64,000 nucleotides of DNA from Propioniciclava coleopterorum (GTDB lineage Bacteria; Actinomycetota; Actinomycetes; Propionibacteriales; Propionibacteriaceae), in assembly GCF_011393335.1 (NCBI RefSeq), contig NZ_CP049865.1:1940722-2004721 (forward strand), given 5' to 3'. Below, piece by piece: positions 17,502-26,513 of this stretch. Each line of letters starts with the position of its first letter. Position 1 is the first letter of the stretch. Under the pieces are notes generated by a model that worked only from the letters and a program-made list of their open reading frames with translations, did not search any database and was not told the origin of the DNA. A program made the position numbers and the translations under genes.

Positions 17502-17680
17502 GCCGGCCGGGGCGGCTCGTGGCGGCGGTCGCCACGGGTCTGATCCTCGCGGCGGGCCTCGCCGCGCCGGCCTCAGCGGCACCGTTGCGGGACCAGGGTC
17601 GGGCGCCCTGCGACCTCAGCGTCTGCACCCCCTTCCCGTGCCCCTACTTCGGCTGCGAGTGGCCTCGCCTGCCCTGGTAG
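17498..17680 (+). CDS. Small secreted cysteine-ladder peptide 2 (60 aa)
   Basis: GTG-started 60-residue precursor: a signal peptide ending ASA (about residue 27) and a mature peptide of about 33 residues. Its C-terminus has four cysteines spaced evenly, CX4CX4CX4C (CDLSVCTPFPCPYFGC), then EWPRLPW. The regular spacing, prolines and aromatic residues suggest two disulfides or a metal site. It is co-translated with peptide 1 and followed by a strong hairpin, so the pair forms its own small operon. Function unknown; an antimicrobial or signalling peptide is possible. Confidence 0.6.
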   Translation: MSRPGRLVAAVATGLILAAGLAAPASAAPLRDQGRAPCDLSVCTPFPCPYFGCEWPRLPW

Positions 17681-17691
17681 TCCGCCCCCTC

Positions 17692-17727
17692 CGACGCCCC
17701 GTCACCTCCCCCGGTGACGGGGCGTCG
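17692..17727. terminator. Strong bidirectional hairpin terminator
   Basis: Perfect 15-bp stem CGACGCCCCGTCACC / GGTGACGGGGCGTCG with a six-base loop, between the small-peptide operon (+) and the end of the response regulator (-). It has no T-run, as is usual for actinobacterial terminators. Confidence 0.8.
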
Positions 17728-17732
17728 GCGCG

Positions 17733-18422
17733 TCACGACCGGGGAGCCGGGCCGCGGAAGAAGCCCGTCCGCCAGGCGAGGGCGACCGCCGCCGCCCGGT
17801 CCCGGGAGCCGGTCTTCATGAGGATGCGGGCGACGTGGGTCTTGACCGTCGCCTCCGACAGCACCAGCGCGTCGCGGATCTCCTGGTTCGACAGCCCGTC
17901 GGCGACGAGCGTGAGGATCTCCTGCTCGCGCGGCGTCAGGACCGCCGTGATCGCGGTCGCGTCCCCCGCCCGGAGCGCGCGCTCGCGCAGCACGTCGATC
18001 ACCGTGCCGGCCATGGCCGGGTCGATCCAGGCGCCGCCGCCGACCACGCGGTGGATCGCCTCCATGAGCTGACCGGGGGCCGCCTGCTTGAGCAGGTAGC
18101 CGCTCGCCCCCGCGCGCAGGGCGTCGTACATGAGCGTCTCGTCGGCGAACGTCGTCAGCGCCAGGACGCGGACGTCGGGGTGGCGCCGGATGATCTCCTC
18201 GGTCGCGCGGACGCCGTCCAGCACCGGCATCCGCAGGTCCATGAGGACCAGGTCGGGCGGGTCGGCGTCCACCCGGCGCAGCGCGTCGCGGCCGTCGGTC
18301 GCCACCCCGGCGACGCTCAGCCCGGGGGCCGCGTCCACCAGCATCTCCAGCCCGGCGGAGATGAGCGCCTCGTCGTCGACGATGAGGACGCGCAGCGGCG
18401 CGGCGGGATCGGTTCCGGTCAT
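17733..18422 (-). CDS. NarL/LuxR-family response regulator
   Basis: 229-residue two-component regulator. The receiver domain (10-125) has the acidic pair at 16-17, the phospho-acceptor Asp 62 in VLMDLRMP and the conserved Lys in YLLKQ; a LuxR-type helix-turn-helix (about 160-222, LTPREQEILTLVADGLSNQE) binds DNA. The ATG at 18422 is chosen because GAGGAGG stands five bases upstream; a start at 18446 would add eight residues. It lies 20 bases after the histidine kinase gene, its evident partner. Confidence 0.9.
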   Translation of the reverse strand: MTGTDPAAPLRVLIVDDEALISAGLEMLVDAAPGLSVAGVATDGRDALRRVDADPPDLVLMDLRMPVLDGVRATEEIIRRHPDVRVLALTTFADETLMYDALRAGASGYLLKQAAPGQLMEAIHRVVGGGAWIDPAMAGTVIDVLRERALRAGDATAITAVLTPREQEILTLVADGLSNQEIRDALVLSEATVKTHVARILMKTGSRDRAAAVALAWRTGFFRGPAPRS

Positions 18423-18442
18423 CGGGGCCTCCTCGTGGATTC

Positions 18443-19659
18443 TCACCCGGACGCCTCGGGCGGTGACTGCGGGCCGGTGACGGGTGCGGGGGTGGGCACG
18501 GGGAGCCGGGCGGTCGTGACGAACCGGTCGCCGTCGGGGCCGAACTCCAGACCGCCTCCGACGGCGGCGAGCCGCTCGGCCAGCCCGACCAGCCCCAGGC
18601 CGCCGGGCAGCCGCGGGGGAGCAGCGCCCCCGACGCCCGGGAGGACGCCGTGAGCGTGAGGTCCTCGCCCCAGGCGATGCCGAGGTCGATCTCCGCCCCG
18701 GCGCCCGCGTGCTTCATCGCGTTGGCCAGCGCCTCCTGTAGGAACCGGTGCGCGGCCAGGTCGAGGCTCCGGTCCAGGGGGCGGGGCGACCCCGAGCGCT
18801 CCACGGTCACGGTGAGCCCGTTCGCCCGGGCGTCGTCCACCAGGGCGTCCAGGTCGGCCAGCCCACCGAGGCGTTCGCCGCCGTCCGCCGTCTCCGCGGC
18901 GTCGGCGCTGCGGAGGGTGACCAGGAGCCGGTGCAGTTCCCGCAGCGCCTGGTGCGCCCCCTGCTCGATGCGGTCGAGTGCGGTGTCGACCCGGGGGCCG
19001 ACCGGGTCGGTGCGCCCGCCGGCCGCCGCGGTCAGCGCGCGGGCGCCGCCGGCCTGCAGGACGATCCCGGCCAGCGAGTGCGCCACGATGTCGTGCAGGT
19101 CGCGGGCGACAGCGCGCCGCTCCGCGATCCGCGCGGCGTGCCGCGCCTCGGCGAGGCTCGCCTCCAGGTGGCGGACGCGCGTCGCGGACCGGGCGGCGGC
19201 CCGGCCGACCGCCCAGACGGCCGCCGCGACGCCCCACCACAGCGCCAGGACCGGAACGAGCCGATCGGCGGTGACCGGCCCCGTCCACGCGGTCGAGTTC
19301 CAGGCGTTGAGGCCCAGAGGCACCGCCGCGGCCGCGAGCGCGAGCAGCGCGGGCCCCCGCGCAGCCGTGCGGGCGAGGAGGAAGAGCCCCAGCAGCAGTC
19401 CCGTGAAGGGCTCCCACGCGGGGATCAACAGCGCGATGGCCGTCGACAGCGCGGCCGCGGCGCCGAAGCCGAGGGCCGGACGCACGGCTGCGGCCGCCCC
19501 CGCCACGACAGCCGCGAGCGCCGCCGCGACGAGGGCGGCGACCGGGGCGCTGCCGCCGGGACGCAGTCCCGCGGTCCCGTCCCACAGCGCACTCTCCAGC
19601 GCGAAGCCGCCCGCCGCGCAGAGGACCACGGCGGCGAGCGTGGCCCGCCCTAGCGGCAC
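18443..19659 (-). pseudogene. Sensor histidine kinase (HisKA_3 type), one frameshift
   Basis: Membrane sensor kinase of about 405 residues if repaired, partner of the downstream NarL-type regulator. Several hydrophobic helices occupy the first 150 residues. The dimerisation and phosphorylation box is ARDLHDIVAHSLAGIVLQ, and the ATPase N-box is FLQEALANAMKHAGAG. Near the end the frame breaks: one base missing from the C run 18627-18631 would join the ATPase domain to GGLGLVGLAERLAAVGG and the stop at 18443. Probably a homopolymer error. The GTG at 19659 overlaps the previous gene by ten bases; a GTG at 19683 is the alternative. Confidence 0.82.
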
Positions 19660-20060
19660 ACCTGCAACCGCGGGAAGAGCAGGCACCAGAACGAGCGCGC
19701 GGGCATCCGCATGTCGGGGTCGCGTGGGTCGAGGGCGGCCGCGTCCAGTTCGAGCGCGAGCGTGACGAACGCGTCGTCGGCTCCCTGTCCCGCCCGGACC
19801 CCAGCGGCGGGCTCGCCCTCGATGCCGGGCTCGGGCAGGTGGACGGCCGTCACGGCGAACGCGCGGCGTCCGTCGGGCAGCGCGTGGCCGGCGTCCGGCT
19901 GGGTCAGGGCGTCGGGCACGGCGATCACCACGAGCGGAAGTGGGAGGGAGCGGGCGGTCGTGACCACCGCGTCCGGGGCGAGGGCGATCACGGGGCCGAG
20001 TTCGGCGCCGGGGGCCTGAGGGGTGCCTGTGTGCAGGACGACCCGGGGTGGGTTGCTCAT
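19650..20060 (-). CDS. Hypothetical protein upstream of the histidine kinase
   Basis: 136-residue soluble protein, no motif recognised. It is rich in Val, Ala and Pro, with a strand-like rhythm and a short FWCLLFP segment at the end. It overlaps the start of the kinase gene by ten bases in the same direction, so it could belong to the same operon. The ribosome binding site is weak, and coding is supported mainly by the overlap and by the lack of a better reading. Confidence 0.45.
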   Translation of the reverse strand: MSNPPRVVLHTGTPQAPGAELGPVIALAPDAVVTTARSLPLPLVVIAVPDALTQPDAGHALPDGRRAFAVTAVHLPEPGIEGEPAAGVRAGQGADDAFVTLALELDAAALDPRDPDMRMPARSFWCLLFPRLQVCR

Positions 20061-20156
20061 GCCCCAGTGTGGCCCGGCAGGGGCGGGGGCGGAAGAGGTC
20101 CGGGCCCGCGCGCGGGGCGCGAGCCCGGACCAGGTGGGGTGCCGCGGGCGGCTGGA

Positions 20157-20765
20157 TCAGATGTTCGCGCGGTCGGTGCGGGCGACGGCGCGGTCGAGCA
20201 GGTGCAGCCCGCGCTCGGAGAGGTCGCCCGCCGAACCGTCCCCGGTGATGCTCACCGAGACGAGCGAGCGGTCGACCTGCGTGGTCAGGACGACGGTGCC
20301 GTCCCAGCTCGCGACGAACGTGGTGCCGTCGAAGACGACCTGAGGGGTGTAGTTCGGGTAGTCCAGCGCCGCGTAGCGGCAGTAGCCGGTGTCGCTCACG
20401 ACCTGGTCGAAGGCGTGGGCCGCGTCGCCCCACACGGTCACCACCTCGGTGACGCTGGTGCGCTGATCGGCGGTGAGCCAGTTCCACTGGCGGCCGCCCA
20501 AGGGGCGCGGCTCGGTGCCCTCGGCGCCGTTGCCGGTCACGTCGCAGTACTGCCCGACGGAGGCGGGCTGGTCGGGGTAGTTCCCCGTGTCCAGGGCGAG
20601 CGGGATGCGCTCGCCGAAGTCGCGCGGCGTCAGCGCCACGCGCTTGGGGACCGTCGGCGAGCCGTGGCGGCTCGGGGCGGCGTCGGCGGCGGGGGAGAAC
20701 AGGGACGCGGTGAGCGCCGTGGCAAGGGTGGTGGCGATGAGCACTGCCTGTGTTGTCCTCTTCAT
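20157..20765 (-). CDS. Secreted hypothetical protein (202 aa)
   Basis: Exported protein with a typical signal peptide (KRTTQAVLIATTLATALTA, cleavage after ADA near residue 30). The mature domain of about 170 residues has two cysteines (in GQYCDVTG and GYCRYAAL) and many aromatic residues in short strands, suggesting a beta-rich extracellular fold. No family recognised. The ATG at 20765 is chosen because it begins the signal peptide. It is separated from its neighbours and probably has its own promoter in the divergent gap. Confidence 0.7.
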   Translation of the reverse strand: MKRTTQAVLIATTLATALTASLFSPAADAAPSRHGSPTVPKRVALTPRDFGERIPLALDTGNYPDQPASVGQYCDVTGNGAEGTEPRPLGGRQWNWLTADQRTSVTEVVTVWGDAAHAFDQVVSDTGYCRYAALDYPNYTPQVVFDGTTFVASWDGTVVLTTQVDRSLVSVSITGDGSAGDLSERGLHLLDRAVARTDRANI

Positions 20766-20856
20766 ACCGATCCAGACGAGCGGGGCGGCGGGGAGGTTGC
20801 GCGGAATCTGCGAGGGGGGTCTGGGATGCCGGGACGCCGCGTGACACCCTGGCTGC

Positions 20857-21351
20857 ATGACCAGGCGACTTCCACCCCCGGTGTACGCGCTCGTCGCAGC
20901 GGGGTTGCAGTGGGCGATCTCCCGCCCCCACGCCCACGACGGCGAGCCCGGACGCCGCGTCACGCCGGCGTCCACCCTGGCCGCCCTCCCCGTGCTGGGC
21001 GCCGCCGGAGCCCTGGGGGTGACGGCCATCGCGGGGTTCACCCGGGCGGGGACGACGGTGGATCCGCTCGACGTCGACGGGGTGACCCGGCTCGTCGAGT
21101 CGGGCCCCAACCGGTTCACCCGCAACCCCATGTACCTTGCGCTCGCCGGCGGGCTCGTCGCGCACGCCGTCGCCCGCCGGTCCTGGGCCGCGCTGCTCCC
21201 GGTGGCCGCGTTCGTCGTGCTGCTGGACCGGACGCAGGTTCCGGTCGAGGAGGCGGCGCTGCGCGCCCGGTTCGGCGCCGACTACGACGACTACGTGCGG
21301 CGGGTGCCCCGCTGGATCGGGCCCGGCGGGGGCGAGAAGGGCGCCGGCTGA
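20857..21351 (+). CDS. Isoprenylcysteine carboxyl methyltransferase family membrane protein
   Basis: 164-residue membrane protein of the ICMT/PEMT-like group. The hallmark runs ESGPNRFTRNPMYLALAG (about residues 84-101) and VPVEEAALRARFGADYDDY (about 128-146) form the SAM-binding region between helices. Bacterial members methylate lipids or unknown carboxylates; the substrate here is not predictable. Monocistronic. Confidence 0.82.
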   Translation: MTRRLPPPVYALVAAGLQWAISRPHAHDGEPGRRVTPASTLAALPVLGAAGALGVTAIAGFTRAGTTVDPLDVDGVTRLVESGPNRFTRNPMYLALAGGLVAHAVARRSWAALLPVAAFVVLLDRTQVPVEEAALRARFGADYDDYVRRVPRWIGPGGGEKGAG

Positions 21352-21411
21352 GCACACGTGCCGAGGCCCGACCCCGGCGATATTCGGGGCACGGGGACCC
21401 GGTGGGTGACG

Positions 21412-22617
21412 TCAGGCCGGACGCGTGCCCCGGGCGCGGAACGCCCGGACGCCGCGGCGTCCCAGCCGGAGCGAGACCAAGCCGACGCCGGCGAGGATCA
21501 GGCCGGTGGCGCCGGTGACGATCAGGCCGAGCTGCCAGCCCTGGCCGTCCATCACGAAGCCCACCACCGGCGGGGCCATGGCGCTGCCCAGCGTGCTGAA
21601 GGTGCCCTGCCAGCCGAACGCCTCGCCCCGGCTCGCCTCGGGGACCACCTCGCCCAGGCGTTCGGTGATCGCGGCGAGGCTGGGGGCGCAGAACAAGCCC
21701 GCCAGCCCCATCAGCAGGGTGAACGCCCACGGCGTCCAGCCCAGCGCGCCGAGCGCCGTGGTGACGCCCAGCCCGGCGATCAGCGGGGTCAGGCCGACCG
21801 AGCCGCGCGGCAGGCTGCCGAACAGCAGCCCGCCGATCAGCGAACCGCCGCCCCACACGATGATGACGACGGCCAGCATGACCGTGGAGTCCATGGCGCG
21901 GGTGGCGGCGACGATGCCCAGGTCGGTGCCCGACAGGGTGAACGCGACGGCGACGGTGGCCACGAAGACGGTGATGACCGGCCCGCTCAGCCACGAGCGG
22001 ATGCCGCCCCGGCCGTCGACGGTGTCGGTGCGTCCCTCGCTCACCAGCGGCGGGTTGATGATCGTCAGGGCGACCGCCGCGGTGATGCTCAGCAGGGCGA
22101 GCAGCGTCAGCGTCCAGCCGGTGCTCCAGTTGACCGCGAGCAGGATGCCCAGCGTCGGCCCGCCCATGAACGCCATCTCGGTGACCACCGAGTCCAGCGC
22201 CAGCGCCGGACGCCGCAGCTCGCCCGGGACCGCCGCCAGGACCAGTTGGCGGGTGAGCACGAACCACGGCACCGCCAGCAGCCCCACGCCGGCCATCACG
22301 CCCAGCAGCGCCCAGTAGCCCAGGAACGGTGCGGCGACGAAGCCGATCGGAAGCAGGATCAGGCTGGGCAGCAGCGTCCGGCGCAGGCCGAGCGTGTCGA
22401 GCAGCCGGCCGCGCAGCGGGGACGCCACGGCGACCGCGATGGTGAACACTGCCGACAGGACGCCGGCGCTCGCGTAGCTCTGGCCCAGGTCGCCGACGAC
22501 GTGCAGGGTCAGCACCACCATGACGCCGAACCAGGGCGCCTTGCCCAGCGCCCCGAGCAGCACAGCCTGGCGCACGGCCGGGTAGCGCCAGATCACGGCG
22601 TAGGAGCGGAAGTTCAC
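21412..22617 (-). CDS. MFS transporter
   Basis: Major facilitator carrier of 401 residues with 12 predicted helices and a central cytosolic loop near residues 190-205. The loop after helix 2 carries SPLRGRLLDTLGLRR, a relaxed form of the MFS motif A. It starts at a GTG with a -10 box six bases upstream. Probably a drug or metabolite exporter; nothing in the context gives a substrate. Confidence 0.85.
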   Translation of the reverse strand: MNFRSYAVIWRYPAVRQAVLLGALGKAPWFGVMVVLTLHVVGDLGQSYASAGVLSAVFTIAVAVASPLRGRLLDTLGLRRTLLPSLILLPIGFVAAPFLGYWALLGVMAGVGLLAVPWFVLTRQLVLAAVPGELRRPALALDSVVTEMAFMGGPTLGILLAVNWSTGWTLTLLALLSITAAVALTIINPPLVSEGRTDTVDGRGGIRSWLSGPVITVFVATVAVAFTLSGTDLGIVAATRAMDSTVMLAVVIIVWGGGSLIGGLLFGSLPRGSVGLTPLIAGLGVTTALGALGWTPWAFTLLMGLAGLFCAPSLAAITERLGEVVPEASRGEAFGWQGTFSTLGSAMAPPVVGFVMDGQGWQLGLIVTGATGLILAGVGLVSLRLGRRGVRAFRARGTRPA

Positions 22618-22623
22618 CGACTC

Positions 22624-22629
22624 AGGCTA
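22624..22629 (-). promoter_or_regulatory. -10 element of a leaderless promoter for the MFS gene
   Basis: Read on the minus strand, TAGCCT ends six bases before the GTG at 22617. No ribosome binding site is present. Confidence 0.5.
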
Positions 22630-22708
22630 GTGCCGGACCATCTCCGAACCCCATTCGTTTCCCCCGGTTGCCAGCGGTGCGGCGGGCGCTCCGGAGCGGG
22701 CGGTACGG

Positions 22709-23680
22709 CTAGAAGGTGAGGACGATCTTGCCGATGTTCGAGCCGCCGGTGAGCTGCTCGTGGGCGGCGCGCACCTCGGCGAGCGGGAAGCGGGTCTGGT
22801 GCGCGGTCCGGATGTCCCCGGACGCGATCAGGGGCCAGATCTGCGACGCCACCCGCGCCACGATCGCCGCCTTCTCGGGCACCGGCCGGAAGCGCAGCGA
22901 CGTCGCGGTCACCGTCGCGGACTTGGTCAGCAGGGCGTTGATGTTCAGTTCGCCCTTCACCCCGCCCTGCATCCCGATGATGACGAGGCGGCCCAGGCGG
23001 GCCAGGCTGCGGACATTCGAGCCGAGGTACTTGGCGCCCATGATGTCGAGGATGACGTCGGCGCCGTGGCCGTCGGTGGCCTCCTTGAGCTCGGCGACCC
23101 AGTCGTCGTGGTAATCCAGCGCGATGTCCGCGCCGAGCTCGCGGCACAGCGCCAGCTTCTCCGGCGACCCGGCCGTGGTCGCCACGCGGCAGCCCAGCGC
23201 CTTGGCGTACTGGATGGCGAACATCCCGATGCCGCCGGTGCCGCCGTGCACGAGCAGCGTCTCTCCCGGCTGCAGCCCCACGACGTCCATGTTCGAGACG
23301 ACGGTGGCCGCGACCTCCATGATCCCGGCGGCCTCCACCAGGTCCACGCCGTCGGGCGGCGGCGCGACCTGCCCCGCGTCCACGACCACGAACTCGGCGT
23401 ACCCGCCGCCGGCCAGCAGCGCCACACAGGGGTCGCCGACCGACCAGCCCGTGACGTCCTCGCCGACGGCGGCGACGTGCCCCGCCACCTCGAGTCCGAT
23501 GATCGGGCTCTCGCCCGGGGGCGGCGGGTAGTGGCCCTGCCGCTGCAGCACGTCCGCCCGGTTGACCCCGGCGGCGACGACCTCGATCAGCAGCTGTCCG
23601 CGCCGCGGGGTGGGCGTCTCGACCTCTTCGACGGTGAGGACCTCGGGCCCTCCGGCTTCCTTCGTGACGACGGCTCGCAT
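22709..23680 (-). CDS. NAD(P)H quinone oxidoreductase (PIG3/QOR type MDR)
   Basis: Zinc-free medium-chain reductase of 323 residues that reduces quinones or enones with NADPH. The GroES-like N-domain has the QOR block GVNRADVLQRQGHYPPPPG (about 39-57); the Rossmann domain has HGGTGGIGMFAIQYAKALG (about 146-164). Length and motif order fit the tumour-protein p53-inducible-protein-3 group. Divergent from tRNA-Ser. Confidence 0.9.
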   Translation of the reverse strand: MRAVVTKEAGGPEVLTVEEVETPTPRRGQLLIEVVAAGVNRADVLQRQGHYPPPPGESPIIGLEVAGHVAAVGEDVTGWSVGDPCVALLAGGGYAEFVVVDAGQVAPPPDGVDLVEAAGIMEVAATVVSNMDVVGLQPGETLLVHGGTGGIGMFAIQYAKALGCRVATTAGSPEKLALCRELGADIALDYHDDWVAELKEATDGHGADVILDIMGAKYLGSNVRSLARLGRLVIIGMQGGVKGELNINALLTKSATVTATSLRFRPVPEKAAIVARVASQIWPLIASGDIRTAHQTRFPLAEVRAAHEQLTGGSNIGKIVLTF

Positions 23681-23686
23681 GCCCTC

Positions 23687-23692
23687 ACCCTA
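23687..23692 (-). promoter_or_regulatory. -10 element of a leaderless promoter for the quinone oxidoreductase
   Basis: Read on the minus strand, TAGGGT ends six bases before the ATG at 23680. Same spacing as at the other leaderless starts in this window. Confidence 0.5.
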
Positions 23693-23772
23693 GACGCGCG
23701 CCCGACGCGCGCGGGACGGCGTCGCCCATGTCCGGAAGGGGACGCCGCCGCTCGCTAGGATGTGGGCGATCG

Positions 23773-23857
23773 GGCGAGGTCGCATAGTGGACTAGTGCAG
23801 CCGCCTTGAAAGCGGCCGAGGTGCAAGCCTCCGTGGGTTCGAATCCCACCCTCGCCG
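23773..23857 (+). tRNA. tRNA-Ser(UGA)
   Basis: Cloverleaf with acceptor stem GGCGAGG/CCTCGCC, anticodon stem GCCGC/GCGGC around loop CTTGAAA (anticodon TGA), a long variable arm typical of serine tRNA, and T-loop GGTTCGAATCC. The CCA tail is not encoded. A -10 box TAGGAT lies at 23756-23761. The gene at 23859 begins immediately after. Confidence 0.95.
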
Positions 23858-23858
23858 C

Positions 23859-24311
23859 GTGTCCACTCAGGAGTTCGTGATCCGACCCCGGCCCGCCGTG
23901 CGGGCGTTCGCCCTGGCCGCAGCGGCCGCCCTGCTCGGGGCGCTCGCCCTCGTCGGCGGGTCCGCCTGGGGGTGGGGCGTGGTCGGGACGACGGTCGGGA
24001 TCGTGCTGATGCTCGGCGGGCTGGGGCTGGCGATCCTCGCGGTGGTCTCGGCCCGGCGTCAGGCGGTCACCGTCTCGTTCGACGACGAGGGGTTCCGCGT
24101 CGCCTCGGCCGGCGAGCCGACCCACACCGGAACCTGGTCGGCCGTGACGCGCGTGACCGGCGCGCCCGGACGCCTCACGCTGCACGAGGGCGACGAGCGG
24201 CGCACTCACCTGATCGCGCCGCGGGGGTCGGACGCCGACCTGGACGCCATCGGCGAGGCGATCGGCCACCACCTCGACGCCGACCGCGGCTACACGGCGT
24301 TCGAGGGCTGA
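23859..24311 (+). CDS. Small two-helix membrane protein, PH-like C-terminal domain
   Basis: 150-residue protein with two adjacent membrane helices (about 14-36 and 38-62) and a soluble C-terminal domain of beta-strand character. The layout resembles bacterial PH-domain (DUF304-like) membrane proteins, but the match is loose. A GTG at 23859 is one base after the tRNA; a second GTG at 23877, with AGGAG just before it, gives 144 residues and is as likely. It may share the tRNA transcript. Confidence 0.6.
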   Translation: MSTQEFVIRPRPAVRAFALAAAAALLGALALVGGSAWGWGVVGTTVGIVLMLGGLGLAILAVVSARRQAVTVSFDDEGFRVASAGEPTHTGTWSAVTRVTGAPGRLTLHEGDERRTHLIAPRGSDADLDAIGEAIGHHLDADRGYTAFEG

Positions 24312-24324
24312 GCGTTCCCGCGCA

Positions 24325-26274
24325 TCACTGCGGGTTGTAGGCGCACTCGTCGACGACCGACGCGGGGGTCGCGGGGGCGTTCGGGTCAGCTGTGGGCGGC
24401 GCGGACGGGGCGTCCGTCGCGGGCGCGGCGGGCGTGCCCTCGGGGGCCGGCGCCGAGGTCTGCGGCTCGGGTGCCGGCGGGTTGATCGCGGCCAGGACGC
24501 GGGCGCGGGCGGCGTCCCAATCGGGCTTGACGGTGCTGAAGCCGTCCTTGTCGTTCTCGAACGAGACGCTCGTCATGGTGCCGTCCTTGACGCGCAGCGA
24601 CAGCGCGAGCAGGGCGGGCGCCTTGCTGGTGGGGGCGTCGGTGGCGACAATGTTGCGTCCGGCCTTCGACAGCGCCTCGTAGTTGGCCAGCACCGTGGTC
24701 GGGTTCGCCTGCTTCACCACGGCCTGCACCACGCAGCGCTGCCGGGCCATCCGGTCGTAGTCGCCGGACGCGGAGCCGTAGCGGCCGCGGGCGAACCACA
24801 GCGCGTCCATGCCGTTGAGGCGCTGGTCGGGGCCTGGAGGCAGCCAGCGGTCCGGCGGCACGTTCCCGGTGGTCTTGCCGCCGACCGGCACCGGCGCGTT
24901 GATGTTGACGGTGATGCCGCCCAGGGCGTTGATGAACTCGATGAAGCCGTCCATGTTGATCATGGCGTAGTAGTCCACGGGCAGGCCCAGCGCGGCACCG
25001 ACCCCCTCCTTGAGGGCGTACGCGCCGGGGTCCTCCACGCCGGCAGGGATGGCCTCCGGGCTCTGGACGGGCACGTTGTGGTAGATCGCGTTGAGGAAGT
25101 ACTCGGCGTCGTTCTGCATCCCGTTGGTGAAGCCGTTGGGCCAGCGCTTGGCCAGCGGCGACCCCTGCGGGAACGGGATCCGCTGGGTCTGGCGGGGCAG
25201 GCTGAACAGGACGGTGTCGCCGCTGCGGGTGTCGATGGAGGCGAGGATCACCGTGTCGGTGCGCGCGCCCACGGCGTCCGCGCGATTCTGGCCGGAGTCG
25301 CCGCCGAGGATCAGCACGTTGAGCCGCGGCTTGTTGGCCCACGGGTCGCCCGCGGTGCCGAAGTCGTCGCCCTCGGACGGCCCGCCGGCGGCCTCGCCGA
25401 AGATGCCGGTGAGCATGGTGGAGGTGTCGTAGAGGGTGCGGGCGCCCACGATGCTGGGTAGGAGCACGACCGCCGAGAGGACGGCCACGGCGAGTCCGCC
25501 GACGGCGCGCTGCCAGCCGCGGGGTTCGCGGGGCCGCAGCGCCAGGTGGGTCGCGGCGATGCTGGTCGCCCACAGGACGCCGAAGATCGCCAGCGCGAGG
25601 GCGCCGAGGGTGAGGACCGCCGGGCTCGCGGCCGCGGCCAGCACGGCCGCCGGCGAGGTGAGCGTGACGGCGACGCCCGCGATCGCCAGGACGAGGAAGA
25701 TGCCCAGGAACGCCAGGCCGACCTTTTTGAAACGGGTGCGGGTCAGGCCCAGTCCCGGCAGCACGGTGCCGGCGGTGGCCCAGCCGAGGGACGCCGCGAA
25801 CGAGCGGCCCGGTTCGGACGCGGGTGCGACGCGACGCGGCTCGAGGTCGGGATCCAGCATCCGCGCGGGCCGGCCGGAGGACGCGCGGCCGTGTCGGGCC
25901 GTTGCGCGGGAGTCGACCGCTGGACGGGACGCCGGCGCGACCCGGCTGGCCGCGGCGCGTCCGGGACGGGCTGCGCGCGAGGTCGCGGCGGCGCTGCGGG
26001 ATCCTGCGGCGCTGCGGGACCCGGCGGCGCGGGAGGGGCGTCGTGCCGGGGCGTCCCGGTCGGCCCGGGCGCTGCGGCCGCGGACGGGGGTGCTGCCGCG
26101 TTCGGCGGGGGAGGCGGCCCTGCGCGGGCCGGCGGCGCGCTCGGCGCGCGCCTCGGCCGTGCGGAGCGACGTGGCTTCTGCCGACCGGGTGGGGCGGGCC
26201 GCCGAGGTCCGCGGAGGACGCGCGTACGCCCTGGACGCCGCAGCGCCCGCGTCGTCTTCCGCCGATCGGCGCAT
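24325..26274 (-). CDS. LytR-CpsA-Psr (LCP) family cell-wall glycopolymer ligase
   Basis: LCP phosphotransferase that attaches glycopolymers such as arabinogalactan or teichoic acids to peptidoglycan outside the membrane. 649 residues: a disordered Arg/Ala/Ser-rich cytosolic N-terminus (1-150), three membrane helices (about 170-270), the LCP catalytic domain (about 310-560, with RTDTVILASIDTRSGDTVLF and FARGRYGSASGDYDRMARQR, whose arginines bind the polyprenyl pyrophosphate), and a Pro/Ala-rich tail with one Cys. The long basic N-terminus is unusual in length. Divergent from tRNA-Ser(GCU). Confidence 0.9.
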   Translation of the reverse strand: MRRSAEDDAGAAASRAYARPPRTSAARPTRSAEATSLRTAEARAERAAGPRRAASPAERGSTPVRGRSARADRDAPARRPSRAAGSRSAAGSRSAAATSRAARPGRAAASRVAPASRPAVDSRATARHGRASSGRPARMLDPDLEPRRVAPASEPGRSFAASLGWATAGTVLPGLGLTRTRFKKVGLAFLGIFLVLAIAGVAVTLTSPAAVLAAAASPAVLTLGALALAIFGVLWATSIAATHLALRPREPRGWQRAVGGLAVAVLSAVVLLPSIVGARTLYDTSTMLTGIFGEAAGGPSEGDDFGTAGDPWANKPRLNVLILGGDSGQNRADAVGARTDTVILASIDTRSGDTVLFSLPRQTQRIPFPQGSPLAKRWPNGFTNGMQNDAEYFLNAIYHNVPVQSPEAIPAGVEDPGAYALKEGVGAALGLPVDYYAMINMDGFIEFINALGGITVNINAPVPVGGKTTGNVPPDRWLPPGPDQRLNGMDALWFARGRYGSASGDYDRMARQRCVVQAVVKQANPTTVLANYEALSKAGRNIVATDAPTSKAPALLALSLRVKDGTMTSVSFENDKDGFSTVKPDWDAARARVLAAINPPAPEPQTSAPAPEGTPAAPATDAPSAPPTADPNAPATPASVVDECAYNPQ

Positions 26275-26331
26275 GCGGTGTACCTCTTCACCTCGGGTGC
26301 CGGTCCAGTCTACGTCGGCGCTCCGGCGCTT

Positions 26332-26361
26332 TTGCTGACGGGGGAGGACGACCGGTAGGCT
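26332..26361 (+). promoter_or_regulatory. Promoter of tRNA-Ser(GCU)
   Basis: TTGCTG at 26332-26337 and TAGGCT at 26356-26361 with an 18-base spacer, ending 14 bases before the tRNA. Confidence 0.55.
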
Positions 26362-26375
26362 CTCTGCTTGGCTGA

Positions 26376-26465
26376 GGAGGTGTCGCCTAGTCCGGTCTAT
26401 GGCGCCCGCCTGCTAAGCGGGTTTGGGGGTTAACCCCATCGCGGGTTCAAATCCCGCCACCTCCG
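26376..26465 (+). tRNA. tRNA-Ser(GCU)
   Basis: Cloverleaf with acceptor stem GGAGGTG/CACCTCC, anticodon GCT in loop CTGCTAA, a long variable arm (TTTGGGGGTTAACCCCATC) and T-loop GGTTCAAATCC. The CCA end is encoded at 26466-26468. Confidence 0.95.
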
Positions 26466-26484
26466 CCACCTGGCAACAGGATGC

Positions 26485-26513
26485 AACGCCACTCGGGTTC
26501 CCCGGGTGGCGTT
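26485..26513 (+). terminator. Hairpin terminator after tRNA-Ser(GCU)
   Basis: 13-bp stem AACGCCACTCGGG / CCCGGGTGGCGTT with one G-T pair and a three-base loop, 20 bases past the tRNA. Confidence 0.7.
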
